A DNA stretch of 6,888 nucleotides from Streptomyces sp. NRRL WC-3549 (GCF_000721935.1 NZ_KL585426.1:112981-119868), one strand, 5' to 3'. Positions 1 to 6,027 are shown, counted from the stretch's first letter. The notes: generated by a model from the letters alone, not told the origin. Program-made: numbers and translations.

Positions 1-1876
1 CGATACGGGTCGTCGCGCCGTCGTCCGCCCAGCCGACCCGGACCGTGTCCCCGGCCACGTCCACCCCGCTCACCGCCGCCGCGAGCGGGGCGGCGTCCGG
101 CTCGCCGGTCAGCGACGCCAGCGCGACCAGCACCACCGTCCCCTCCACGTCCGCGGCCAGCCGGGGCACCGTCGCCCACCGGGCGAACGCCGTACCCTGC
201 GGCGCCCGGACCTCCTCCTGCCCGTCCCAGCCGTGGAGCCCGTGCAGAGCGGAACGCACCCCGCCCTCCGGGGCCGTCGCCCACCCCGTCTGCTCGGCCC
301 GCGCCCCGGCCGGGGCGCCCAGGATCCGGTGCACCCGCAGCTCGTACCGGCCCCGGACGACCGTCACGCTCTCCACCCGCAGCCCCGGCACGGTCGGCGC
401 GCCCCCGGCGAAGACCGGCGTGTGCCAGGACGCGGCCCACCCCCAGCCGTCCCCGTGACCGGCGCCCAGCGGATGGATGCGGACCCTGCTGCTGCGGGAA
501 CCCGCGACCCGGAGCGAGAGATGGTTGTCCGCCGTGTTCGCCGACGCCGTGGGACCGGTCGCCGTGGAGTACGCGAGGCGCGCGTAGTGCGGGTCCGCCA
601 CCGCCGCCGTCTCGCCCTCGTGCGGGCGGATGTGGTCACTGCCGTGGTTGTGCAGCCGCACGACACCGTCCGCCCGGGTCGACTGCACCAGCAGCCCGGG
701 GGCGGGCAGCGACAGCACCCGGTCGGGGCCCTCGGCGGGGGCGGGTTCCTCGGGCGCCGTCCACAGCGGATGCCCCTCGGGGGCGAGCAGCGCGACGAAC
801 GCCTTCGACGCCCAGTACGGCGACGACGGACCGGAGTACGACTGGAGCGTCGCCTCGTGGGGACCGTGCCAGCCCAGGCTCAGCAGCCCGTCGCCGCCGG
901 CCGCGCCGTGCTCCAGGAAGTACCGCAGTGAACCGTTGAGCAGCCGCCGGGAGACGCCCGGTGACAGCGGGGTGTGCCCCGAGACCGCGCCCATCGCGAC
1001 CGCCGCGCCCGCCGCGAAGCGGTAGGTGAGGGACCGGCCGAAGTGCAGCGGCGCCCCGTCCGCGCCGAACATCAGCGAGAAGCCCTCCAGGTGTTCGCTC
1101 AGCCGGGCGCCGTAGTGCGCGGACAGCTCCTTCTCATCGGACAGGTACGCGTCCAGCACCGGATACAGGTGCAGCGCCCAGCCGTTGTAGTGGTCGAAGG
1201 CGCGGCCGTCGCCGTCGGCGTACCAGCCCTGGCCTCGGTACCAGACCTCCAGCAGGTCCAGCGCGCGCTGCCGGGCCCGCGCGGTCTCCGCGTCGCCCCG
1301 GCCGACCGACTCCAGGAACCCGGCGACGGAGAAGGGGAAGAGGTACCAGTTGTTGGGCGCCGGCGTGTGCCGCAGAGCGCCCCGCAGCCACTCCTCCGCC
1401 CGGTCCTGGATGGCCGCGTCCAGCCGGTCCCAGAGCCATGGGCGGGTCAGCCGCAGTCCGACGGCCACGGACGCCGATTCCACCATCGGCTGGCCGAAGA
1501 CCGTGTGGTCCAGGATCAGCGGCCAGGACTCGGCGTCGTCCCGGCCGGCCGTGCGGGTGCCGGCGGTCAGCCCGTCGGCGTACCGCTCCAGCCAGTTGTG
1601 CGGGTCCGCGCCGTCCGCGCCCGCCACGCGGAACGCGGCGGCCAGGAACGTACGGGCGTACCCCTCCAGGCCGTCGGAGCGTACGCCGGAGCGCGAGGGG
1701 CGGCCCGGCAGGTCGAGCAGGGCCCGGCCGGGGGTGGCCCACGTCCAGGCGGCGTGCAGCAGCCCGTCCGCCGCCGCCTCCCAGTGCGCCCGGGTGTAGC
1801 CGGTGTGCGGACTCACCTCGCGGTCCTCGGCGGGGAGCGGGAAGGGGTACGCGGATGTGGTGGATATCGTGCTCAT
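1..1876 (-). CDS. DUF2264 domain protein, probable carbohydrate-active enzyme (3' end outside window)
   Basis: The frame is open from the ATG at 1876 to the left edge, giving 625 complete codons without a stop; DUF2264 proteins are about this long or slightly longer, so little is missing. Conserved-looking blocks are NNWYLFP (residues 175-181), GWYADGDGRAFDHYNGWALH (217-236), GAPLHFGRSLTYRFA (274-288) and, further on, SPYWASKAFVALL. No signal peptide is visible, so it should act in the cytoplasm. From family knowledge, DUF2264 is thought to form an alpha-toroid fold, and I recall relatives placed in glycoside hydrolase family GH154 (beta-glucuronidase); the substrate here is unknown. The start ATG overlaps the dehydrogenase stop in an ATGA (1876-1873), indicating translational coupling. 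Because the upstream gene is broken, expression of this otherwise intact gene may be reduced. Confidence 0.85.
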   Translation of the reverse strand, partial: MSTISTTSAYPFPLPAEDREVSPHTGYTRAHWEAAADGLLHAAWTWATPGRALLDLPGRPSRSGVRSDGLEGYARTFLAAAFRVAGADGADPHNWLERYADGLTAGTRTAGRDDAESWPLILDHTVFGQPMVESASVAVGLRLTRPWLWDRLDAAIQDRAEEWLRGALRHTPAPNNWYLFPFSVAGFLESVGRGDAETARARQRALDLLEVWYRGQGWYADGDGRAFDHYNGWALHLYPVLDAYLSDEKELSAHYGARLSEHLEGFSLMFGADGAPLHFGRSLTYRFAAGAAVAMGAVSGHTPLSPGVSRRLLNGSLRYFLEHGAAGGDGLLSLGWHGPHEATLQSYSGPSSPYWASKAFVALLAPEGHPLWTAPEEPAPAEGPDRVLSLPAPGLLVQSTRADGVVRLHNHGSDHIRPHEGETAAVADPHYARLAYSTATGPTASANTADNHLSLRVAGSRSSRVRIHPLGAGHGDGWGWAASWHTPVFAGGAPTVPGLRVESVTVVRGRYELRVHRILGAPAGARAEQTGWATAPEGGVRSALHGLHGWDGQEEVRAPQGTAFARWATVPRLAADVEGTVVLVALASLTGEPDAAPLAAAVSGVDVAGDTVRVGWADDGATTRI

Positions 1877-2820
1877 GCGAGGAACGTCAGCCTTTCGCGT
1901 CGTACGGGATGGGCGAAACCGTCGCCGGCGGCCCAGCGGACGACCTCGCCGACCGCCAGGTCGGCCAGCCGTCGCAGTTCGTTGCCCTGCGACCCGGCCA
2001 GGTGCGGGGTGATGAGCGCGTTGTCGCAGTCCCACAGCGGGTGGGCGGGCGGCAGCGGGTCGGGGTCGGTGACGTCGAGGACGGCCCGGATGTGCCCCCG
2101 GCGCAGGACCCCGGCGAGCGCGTCCTGGTCGACGACCGCGCCACGGGCGGTGTTGACGAGGACGGCGTCCGGCCGCATGGAGGCGAGCAGTGCACCGCTG
2201 ACGAGGCCCGTCGTCTCGGGCAGCAGCGGGGTGTGGACGCTGACCACGTCGCTCTCGGCGAACAGGGCGTCCAGGGAGACGGGCCGGACGCCGAGCGCGG
2301 CGGCCTCGGCGTCGGAGACGTACGGGTCGTGCAGCAGCACCCGCAGGTCGTACGGGCGCAGCAGCTCGATCACCCGGCGGCCGATCAGCGAGGCGGACAG
2401 GATGCCCACCGTGCGGCCGTAGTTGCCGACACCGGACGGGGCGGCCAGCCAGTCGTCGCGGACCCGGGCGGCCCGCAGGTCGCGGGCGCGTTCCAGCACC
2501 CGCTTGCCGGAGAGCAGGATCATCGCGACGGTGTACTCCGCCACCGGCAGGGCGTTGGCCGCCGCCGAGGACACCTCGATGCCCCGCTCCCAGCAGGCGT
2601 CGGTGACATGGCCGCGCACGGTACCGGCGGTGTGCACGAGGGCCCGCAGGGCGGGCGCGGCGGCGAGGACACCGGCGTGGACGGGCGGGCAGCCCCAGCC
2701 GGTGATCAGCACCTCGGCGTCGGCGAGAGCGGCCCGGGCCTGTGGGGTGCCGAAGTCGGCGAGCACGGGGTGCGGGCCGAGCGCGCACACCGCGTCCAGG
2801 GCGGCCAGGGTCTCGGGGGC
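1873..2820 (-). pseudogene. D-2-hydroxyacid dehydrogenase, N-terminus missing
   Basis: The 315 residues before the TGA at 1875-1873 read as an NAD-dependent D-2-hydroxyacid dehydrogenase: a catalytic-domain segment (LITGWGCP), a Rossmann domain, NTARG with the substrate-binding arginine, and TPHLAGS with the catalytic histidine. Such enzymes interconvert 2-hydroxy and 2-keto acids in the cytosol; the substrate is unknown. Family members usually have about 20-30 more residues at the N-terminus. Here the sequence before about 2820 belongs to a sugar-binding protein in another frame, so the natural start is gone. An ATG at 3141 is in frame, but its first 107 residues would be the binding-protein region read out of frame. 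A GTG at 2790 has no ribosome binding site. The nucleotide-binding loop is SASLIG where family members usually have a glycine first, and the catalytic-glutamate position appears to be aspartate (DVTDPDPLP). Confidence 0.8.
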
Positions 2821-2830
2821 AGACCCCGTC
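2812..2830. other. Deletion (or misassembly) junction between two broken genes
   Basis: Reading the minus strand, recognisable solute-binding-protein sequence ends with AVDGV (codon at 2824-2822). Recognisable dehydrogenase sequence begins at about APETLAALDAV (from 2820), one frame over. No insertion-sequence end, target-site duplication or long repeat is visible at the join. What is lost by comparison with normal operons is about 300 codons of binding protein, probably two permease genes and about 20-30 dehydrogenase codons, so several kilobases. That size is an inference from family lengths, not a measurement. Confidence 0.75.
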
Positions 2831-3226
2831 GACGGCGAAACCTGGGACCTGGGGATACTCGATGGTGGCGACGTCCGGGGCGTTGCCGGCCCGGGCCGCG
2901 TCGCTGAGCTTGGCGGAACCGCCCTGGCCCCCCGACGGGATCTTCTGGAAGTCGACCCGGATGGTGTCGTGCCCGGCGTTGAAGGCGTCCACGACCTCCT
3001 GACTGCCCCGCAGGGCGGACCAGAAGGTGACCCGTGTCTTGCGGCCGGTCCTCCCGGTGCCACCCGCCCTGCCGGTCGCGCCGGTGCCGTCCGGTGTGCC
3101 GGTACCGCTCGTGCCGCCGCCCGGTCGTGTGTCTCCGCCACCGCCCCCGCAGGCGCTGAGCGCGCCCGTCAGGGGCAGGGCGGCGATCGTGGCGAGCACG
3201 GATCGACGGCTCTGTCGATCAGGCAT
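2822..3226 (-). pseudogene. Sugar ABC transporter substrate-binding lipoprotein, N-terminal fragment
   Basis: From the ATG at 3226, preceded by GGGAGG five bases upstream, 135 residues read as the start of a family 1 extracellular solute-binding protein. The signal has a twin-arginine motif (SRRSVL, residues 6-11), a hydrophobic core and a lipobox LSAC with Cys26, so the intact protein would be a Tat-exported lipoprotein. A Gly/Thr-rich linker (about 27-62) precedes the mature fold, which begins VTFWSALRGSQEVVDAFN and includes APDVATIEYPQVPGFAVDGV. Family proteins are normally about 400-450 residues, so roughly two thirds is missing. Homology stops at about 2822, where dehydrogenase sequence begins in another frame. 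The frame from this ATG has no stop and continues, out of frame with the dehydrogenase, into and through the DUF2264 gene. It lies 94 bp after the regulator gene on the same strand, the usual arrangement of a sugar-transport operon. Confidence 0.85.
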
Positions 3227-3263
3227 GGGTGCCTCCCGCGGCTCCTGATTCGAGACACGGGGA

Positions 3264-3292
3264 ATACTGATCGGTTGAGCGATAGTGGTCAA
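3264..3292 (-). promoter_or_regulatory. Candidate promoter of the sugar-binding-protein operon
   Basis: On the minus strand TTGACC (3292-3287) is followed after 17 bp by CAGTAT (3269-3264). This resembles the vegetative -35/-10 pair, with a good -35 and a modest -10. It would give a leader of roughly 30 nt to the ATG at 3226, with the GGGAGG ribosome binding site within it. A second TTGACC lies exactly 32 bp further upstream (3324-3319), about three helical turns away on the same face, overlapping the end of the regulator gene. Confidence 0.45.
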
Positions 3293-3317
3293 TAGGTCGA
3301 TCAAAAGAAGCTTGAAG

Positions 3318-3327
3318 CGGTCAAACG
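3318..3327 (-). promoter_or_regulatory. Candidate regulator-binding site upstream of the binding-protein gene
   Basis: The minus strand reads CGTTTGACCG here, one base different from CGTTTGAACG found in the regulator's own upstream region at 4520-4529. The site overlaps the regulator's stop codon and lies about 25 bp upstream of the predicted -35. The shared motif suggests that one protein reads both sites. Only one mismatch separates them, but the motif is short and the regulator has not been shown to bind here. Confidence 0.3.
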
Positions 3328-4484
3328 CTCACTATGCCGGGACCGGTCACCGCCTGGGCCGACCCCCGCACTTCGAGCGAGGGCAGCAACTGCACCCGCC
3401 GTACCGCACCCCCCGGGTGCGCCAGCCGGTGCAGCAGCAGACCGGCCGCCGCCCGGCCGATCTCCGCCCGCGGCGGGGCGACCGCCGTGAGCGGGGTGCC
3501 GCCCAGCGCGGCCACCACGTCGTCGTACGCCACCACCGAGCAGTCCTGGGGTACCCGCACACCGTTCTCCGCCAGCCGCTGCACCAGCATCAAGGCGTCC
3601 TCGTCCCCGTGCAGGACGGCCCCGGTCGCCCCGCGCTCCCGGAGCAGCGCGGCGAGGTCAGGGGCGTCCTGGGGAGGTGAACCGGGCTCCCCGGGGCCCG
3701 CGTTCGGTGAGCTGATGACCACGGTCCAGTCCTCCACCTGGGGCCGGGCGGCGGCGATCTCCGCGAACGCCGCACGGACCGAACGGGCGGTGGGGCTGTC
3801 GTCGCGGGCCGCCAGAACGATCCTGCGGTGGCCCAGCGAGACCAGGTGGTCCACCGCCAGGTGGACCCCGTACCAGTGGTCGGAACAGACCGAGTCCAGG
3901 GCGTGGAGCGCGCTGCCGGGCCGTGGCCGCCGCTCCATCAGGACGGTCGGGACACCCACTTCGGCGAGCCAGCCGTAGTCGGCCTCCTCCCCGGCGGCGC
4001 TGCGCCACCGCGGGGCGATCAGCAGACCGCGCGCCCCGCCCGCCAGGGCCTGTTCCACCTGCGGGCGTTCGGCGCCGGCCGACTGGGGCGCGATGTGCAG
4101 CGTGATCCGCGCGCCCGCCTCCTCCAGAGCGGTGCGGGCGCCGTGCAGGGTCTCGTAGAGGTACGAATGCCGCTCAGGCACGACCAGGCAGATCACCCCG
4201 TCCTCGCCGGCCGCGCCCCCGGCGGCACCCCGAGCCGTGGCCGGCCGGCGCGCGCTCCCGGCGGCCGGGCCGCTCCGGGCCGGGGGCACCGCGGCCCCGG
4301 CCACCGGCCGGACCACACCGTGGCCGCGGCGCAGCTTGCCCTCCTGGGACAGCTCCTCCACGTCCCGCCGGAGCGTGACCACCGAGACCTCCAACTCCTC
4401 GGCGAGCGCGCTGACCTTGACGGCACCGCGTGCGTGCACCACCGCGAGAATGCGCTTGCGCCTCAGTTCGACCGGCTCCCGCAT
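3321..4484 (-). CDS. Transcriptional regulator: DeoR-type HTH fused to LacI-type sugar-binding domain
   Basis: This 387-residue protein begins MREPVELRRKRILAVVHARG and carries a DeoR-style helix-turn-helix (about 22-45, SALAEELEVSVVTLRRDVEEL) followed by LRRGHG. A low-complexity Ala/Gly/Arg/Pro linker (about 62-95) leads into a LacI/periplasmic-binding-protein-like effector domain (about 97-375), with typical segments YGVHLAVDHLVSLGHRRIVL, SVVAYDD and, near the end, LTAVAPPRAEIG and LLPSLEVRGS. Regulators of this layout bind a sugar or sugar derivative and control adjacent transport and catabolic genes. The ATG at 4484 was chosen because the HTH starts directly after it and AAGGGGG lies seven bases upstream; the same frame stays open farther upstream but runs antisense to the permease gene. 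It is probably autoregulated and controls the operon at 3226, which is now truncated, so its main target may be gone. Confidence 0.9.
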   Translation of the reverse strand: MREPVELRRKRILAVVHARGAVKVSALAEELEVSVVTLRRDVEELSQEGKLRRGHGVVRPVAGAAVPPARSGPAAGSARRPATARGAAGGAAGEDGVICLVVPERHSYLYETLHGARTALEEAGARITLHIAPQSAGAERPQVEQALAGGARGLLIAPRWRSAAGEEADYGWLAEVGVPTVLMERRPRPGSALHALDSVCSDHWYGVHLAVDHLVSLGHRRIVLAARDDSPTARSVRAAFAEIAAARPQVEDWTVVISSPNAGPGEPGSPPQDAPDLAALLRERGATGAVLHGDEDALMLVQRLAENGVRVPQDCSVVAYDDVVAALGGTPLTAVAPPRAEIGRAAAGLLLHRLAHPGGAVRRVQLLPSLEVRGSAQAVTGPGIVSV

Positions 4485-4516
4485 GCTGCTGCCCCCTTGC
4501 CGTACCGGCGTGCTGT

Positions 4517-4532
4517 GTTCGTTTGAACGTTC
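4517..4532. promoter_or_regulatory. Palindromic operator candidate before the regulator gene
   Basis: The plus strand reads GTTCGTTTGAACGTTC. GTTC/GAAC arms flank GTTT (4517-4528), and GAACGTTC (4525-4532) is a perfect 8-bp palindrome. The block looks like DeoR-family operators such as the GlpR type (TGTTCG..CGAACA). It lies 33-48 bp upstream of the regulator ATG and just downstream of the likely -10 hexamer at 4552-4547, a position suited to autorepression. Confidence 0.5.
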
Positions 4533-4546
4533 TCGTGAGCGGACGC

Positions 4547-4552
4547 AGCATA
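4547..4552 (-). promoter_or_regulatory. Candidate -10 element of the regulator gene
   Basis: TATGCT on the minus strand fits the TAnnnT pattern of actinobacterial vegetative promoters. No good -35 is seen 17-18 bp upstream, where the sequence is GC only. Transcription would start near 4540, leaving about 55 nt of leader containing the operator candidate and the AAGGGGG ribosome binding site. Confidence 0.35.
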
Positions 4553-4624
4553 GCGAGGGCGGGGTTCCCGGCGGCTGAGCGCCGGGGGCGATCAGGCCGG
4601 GTGCGCGTTCGCGGTGGAGCGCCC

Positions 4625-4652
4625 GGGCCGGGGTGCGGGTGCGGGCCGGGGG
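4625..4652 (+). other. G-quadruplex-capable tract upstream of the TSUP permease
   Basis: Five runs of three to five G lie at 4625-4627, 4630-4633, 4637-4639, 4643-4645 and 4648-4652, separated by 2-3 nt loops. This satisfies the usual G3+ N1-7 quadruplex pattern. It sits 46-73 bp before the permease ATG in the divergent intergenic region (4485-4697). G-runs are common at this base composition, so function is unproven. Confidence 0.4.
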
Positions 4653-4681
4653 CGAACGGCCGCCGGGTCGGAAGGTGCGTT

Positions 4682-4687
4682 TACCAT
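4682..4687 (+). promoter_or_regulatory. Candidate -10 element of the TSUP permease, near-leaderless
   Basis: TACCAT fits TAnnnT and ends 10 nt before the ATG at 4698, so transcription would begin within a few bases of the start codon. No Shine-Dalgarno sequence is properly spaced; the nearest purine run, GGAAGG at 4670-4675, is more than 20 nt away. No clear -35 is visible. Confidence 0.35.
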
Positions 4688-4697
4688 CTGATCCGCG

Positions 4698-5480
4698 ATG
4701 GACACCCTCACCCTCTGGCCACTGGCCGCGCTCGCGGCGGCATCCCTGCTCGTCGGCTTCTCCAAGACGGCCGTCAGCGGTGCCAATACGATCAGCCTCG
4801 CGGTGTTCGCGGCCGTACTCCCGGCCCGCGAATCCACCGGCGTGCTGCTCCCGATCCTGATCGCCGGCGACATCCTCGCCGTACTCGTCTACCGGCGCCA
4901 CGCCCACTGGCCGACCCTGCTCCGGCTCTTCCCCGCCGTCGCCGCCGGGGTGGTGGCGGGCGCCGCCTTCATGATGTGGGCCGACGACGACGCCGTGAGG
5001 ACCTCGATCGGCGCCATCCTGCTGTTCATGTCGGGGATCACCCTGTGGCGCCGACGCGCCACGGCCCGCGCCGCGAAACCGGAGCCCGAGCCCACGGCGG
5101 GCGCCGCACCGTCGCCCCCGCGGGCCGGACGGCTCAAGGCCCGTTCGTACGGCGCGCTCGGCGGGTTCACCACCATGGTCGCCAACGCGGGCGGCCCCGT
5201 GCTGTCGCTCTACCTGCTCTCCACGGGCTTCCGCAAGCTCAGCTTCCTGGGCACGTCGGCCTGGTTCTTCCTGATCGTCAACGTCTCGAAGGTGCCGTTC
5301 AGCGTGGGCCTCGGGCTCATCGACGGCCCGTCGCTCCTGCTGGACGCGGCCCTGGTGCTGTTCGTCCTCCCGGGGGCCTACCTGGGCCGTGCCTGCGTCG
5401 GCCGCATCAACCAGAAGGTCTTCGACCGGATCGTGATCGGAGCCACCGTGCTGGGCGGCCTCCAACTGCTCCTGCGCTGA
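4698..5480 (+). CDS. TSUP (TauE/SafE) family inner-membrane permease
   Basis: This 260-residue hydrophobic protein has the two-halves architecture of the TauE/SafE (TSUP) family. The first half has GFSKTAVSGANTISLAVFAAVLP (residues 20-42) and further helices to about 117. A basic, Pro-rich cytoplasmic loop (about 118-150) is followed by the second half, starting GALGGFTTMVANAGGPVLSLYLL and FLGTSAWFFLIVN (about 152-195), and by two or three terminal helices. Family members export or import sulfite, organosulfonates or similar sulfur compounds and other small anions; the substrate cannot be read from this sequence. Length and topology suggest a complete protein. It is transcribed divergently from the sugar regulator and convergently with the next gene, so it is probably a single-gene unit. 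The ATG at 4698 has no good ribosome binding site, but the protein motifs start immediately after it. Confidence 0.9.
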   Translation: MDTLTLWPLAALAAASLLVGFSKTAVSGANTISLAVFAAVLPARESTGVLLPILIAGDILAVLVYRRHAHWPTLLRLFPAVAAGVVAGAAFMMWADDDAVRTSIGAILLFMSGITLWRRRATARAAKPEPEPTAGAAPSPPRAGRLKARSYGALGGFTTMVANAGGPVLSLYLLSTGFRKLSFLGTSAWFFLIVNVSKVPFSVGLGLIDGPSLLLDAALVLFVLPGAYLGRACVGRINQKVFDRIVIGATVLGGLQLLLR

Positions 5481-5528
5481 CGGCCGCCCGGCCTGTTCCG
5501 CCCGGCCCGGCCGGCCCGGCCGCGTCAG
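5477..5528. terminator. Shared bidirectional terminator containing both stop codons
   Basis: The convergent genes are separated by only 44 bp, which form a GC-rich hairpin. CTGACG (5477-5482) pairs with CGTCAG (5523-5528), GCCG (5483-5486) with CGGC (5517-5520) across a CG bulge, and CCGGCC (5488-5493) with GGCCGG (5509-5514), leaving a 15-nt loop. The permease TGA (5478-5480) and the opposing gene's TGA (plus-strand 5525-5527) both lie within the base of the stem. There is no U-tract, as is common for Streptomyces terminators. Confidence 0.65.
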
Positions 5529-6013
5529 GGAATGAGCAGCCGGTCCGCGGCGACCGCCGCCACCAGTCCGACGGCCAGCAGCCAACTGCCCAGGCGGGTA
5601 CGGCCGTTCCGGCTCAGCTCGATCACCACGCCGCAGAGGATGAGCGCGAGCCCGTACACCCCGACGACCAGGACGGAGGAGCGGCTGGCTATACGCAGCG
5701 CCAGGACGACGGCCATCGCCGCCATCCCCACCGAGGAGAGGGCGATCCGCAGTCGCCGTGCCTGACGCGGCGTCAGTCTGCGCCCTGCCGAAGCGGGTTC
5801 GGCCGGCTCCTCGGGCCCCTCGTCCCCGGCAGGGACCAGGGCCTGGTCCGGGGTGGGGGCCGGGGCGGGGGACCCGTCGTGGTCGCGGTCCCGTTTCCCC
5901 TCCGGTATGCCCCCGTCGGGCGCGTCCCCGGCGCGGCTCTCGGCCGGACCGGCGGCGGCCTTCTCGGTGGGGGAGCCCACGACGTGGCCTCGGGCGTGGT
6001 CAGAGTTGGTCAT
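5525..6013 (-). CDS. Small membrane protein of unknown function, three TM segments
   Basis: The family of this 162-residue protein was not recognised. Residues 1-78 are hydrophilic, low-complexity and rich in Pro, Ala, Glu, Asp and Gly, probably disordered, and include a PAPAPTP run. A basic patch follows (RRLTPRQARRLR, 79-90), then three hydrophobic segments at about 89-108, 113-133 and 141-159, the last ending ADRLLIP. The positive patch before the first helix suggests a cytoplasmic N-terminal region. Its general shape resembles small actinobacterial membrane proteins such as DUF3017, but no signature was identified. Upstream of the ATG at 6013 there is no Shine-Dalgarno sequence, only a -10-like TACGAT eight bases away, suggesting a leaderless transcript. 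It lies 186 bp after the DUF309 gene and shares its terminator with the permease. Confidence 0.75.
   Translation of the reverse strand: MTNSDHARGHVVGSPTEKAAAGPAESRAGDAPDGGIPEGKRDRDHDGSPAPAPTPDQALVPAGDEGPEEPAEPASAGRRLTPRQARRLRIALSSVGMAAMAVVLALRIASRSSVLVVGVYGLALILCGVVIELSRNGRTRLGSWLLAVGLVAAVAADRLLIP
5850..5871 (+). other. Strong G-quadruplex motif on the template strand of the membrane-protein gene
   Basis: Runs of G4, G5, G4 and G5 (5850-5853, 5855-5859, 5862-5865, 5867-5871) are separated by loops of only 1, 2 and 1 nt. The complementary coding strand encodes PAPAPTP in the disordered N-terminal region. Being on the template strand, a quadruplex here could affect transcription of the gene. 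Confidence 0.5.
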
Positions 6014-6021
6014 GGTGGGCG

Positions 6022-6027
6022 ATCGTA
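6022..6027 (-). promoter_or_regulatory. Candidate -10 element, leaderless start of the three-TM protein
   Basis: TACGAT on the minus strand fits TAnnnT, and only 8 nt separate it from the ATG at 6013. Transcription would start at or next to the A of the ATG. No ribosome binding site is present between them. Confidence 0.45.

Noticed and set aside
2812..2830. Insertion-sequence scar or phage attachment site at the operon break
   Set aside because: No inverted terminal repeats, target duplication, tRNA or integrase is visible near the join.
974..2907. Plus-strand open frames of about 480-490 residues antisense to the DUF2264 and dehydrogenase genes
   Set aside because: Composition is Arg/Gly/Pro-rich with no motifs, and the opposite strand has clear conserved protein families; these are typical GC-rich shadow frames.
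1873..3141. A 422-residue dehydrogenase starting at the ATG at 3141
   Set aside because: The first 107 residues are the binding-protein gene read in the wrong frame (Arg/Pro/Ser-rich, no homology), and the ATG has no supporting context; only the part after about 2820 is dehydrogenase.
2822..3226. A genuine natural fusion of binding protein and dehydrogenase
   Set aside because: The two parts are in different frames, so no single protein joins them; a deletion or assembly fault explains the sequence better.
3321..5585. A 754-residue version of the regulator starting at 5585
   Set aside because: The first 367 residues run antisense through the TSUP permease and its promoter and are low-complexity; the HTH begins directly after the ATG at 4484, which has a Shine-Dalgarno site.
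5525..6013. Assignment of the three-TM protein to DUF3017
   Set aside because: Size and topology are similar, but I see no diagnostic residues and none of the folate/malate dehydrogenase genes that I associate with that family nearby.
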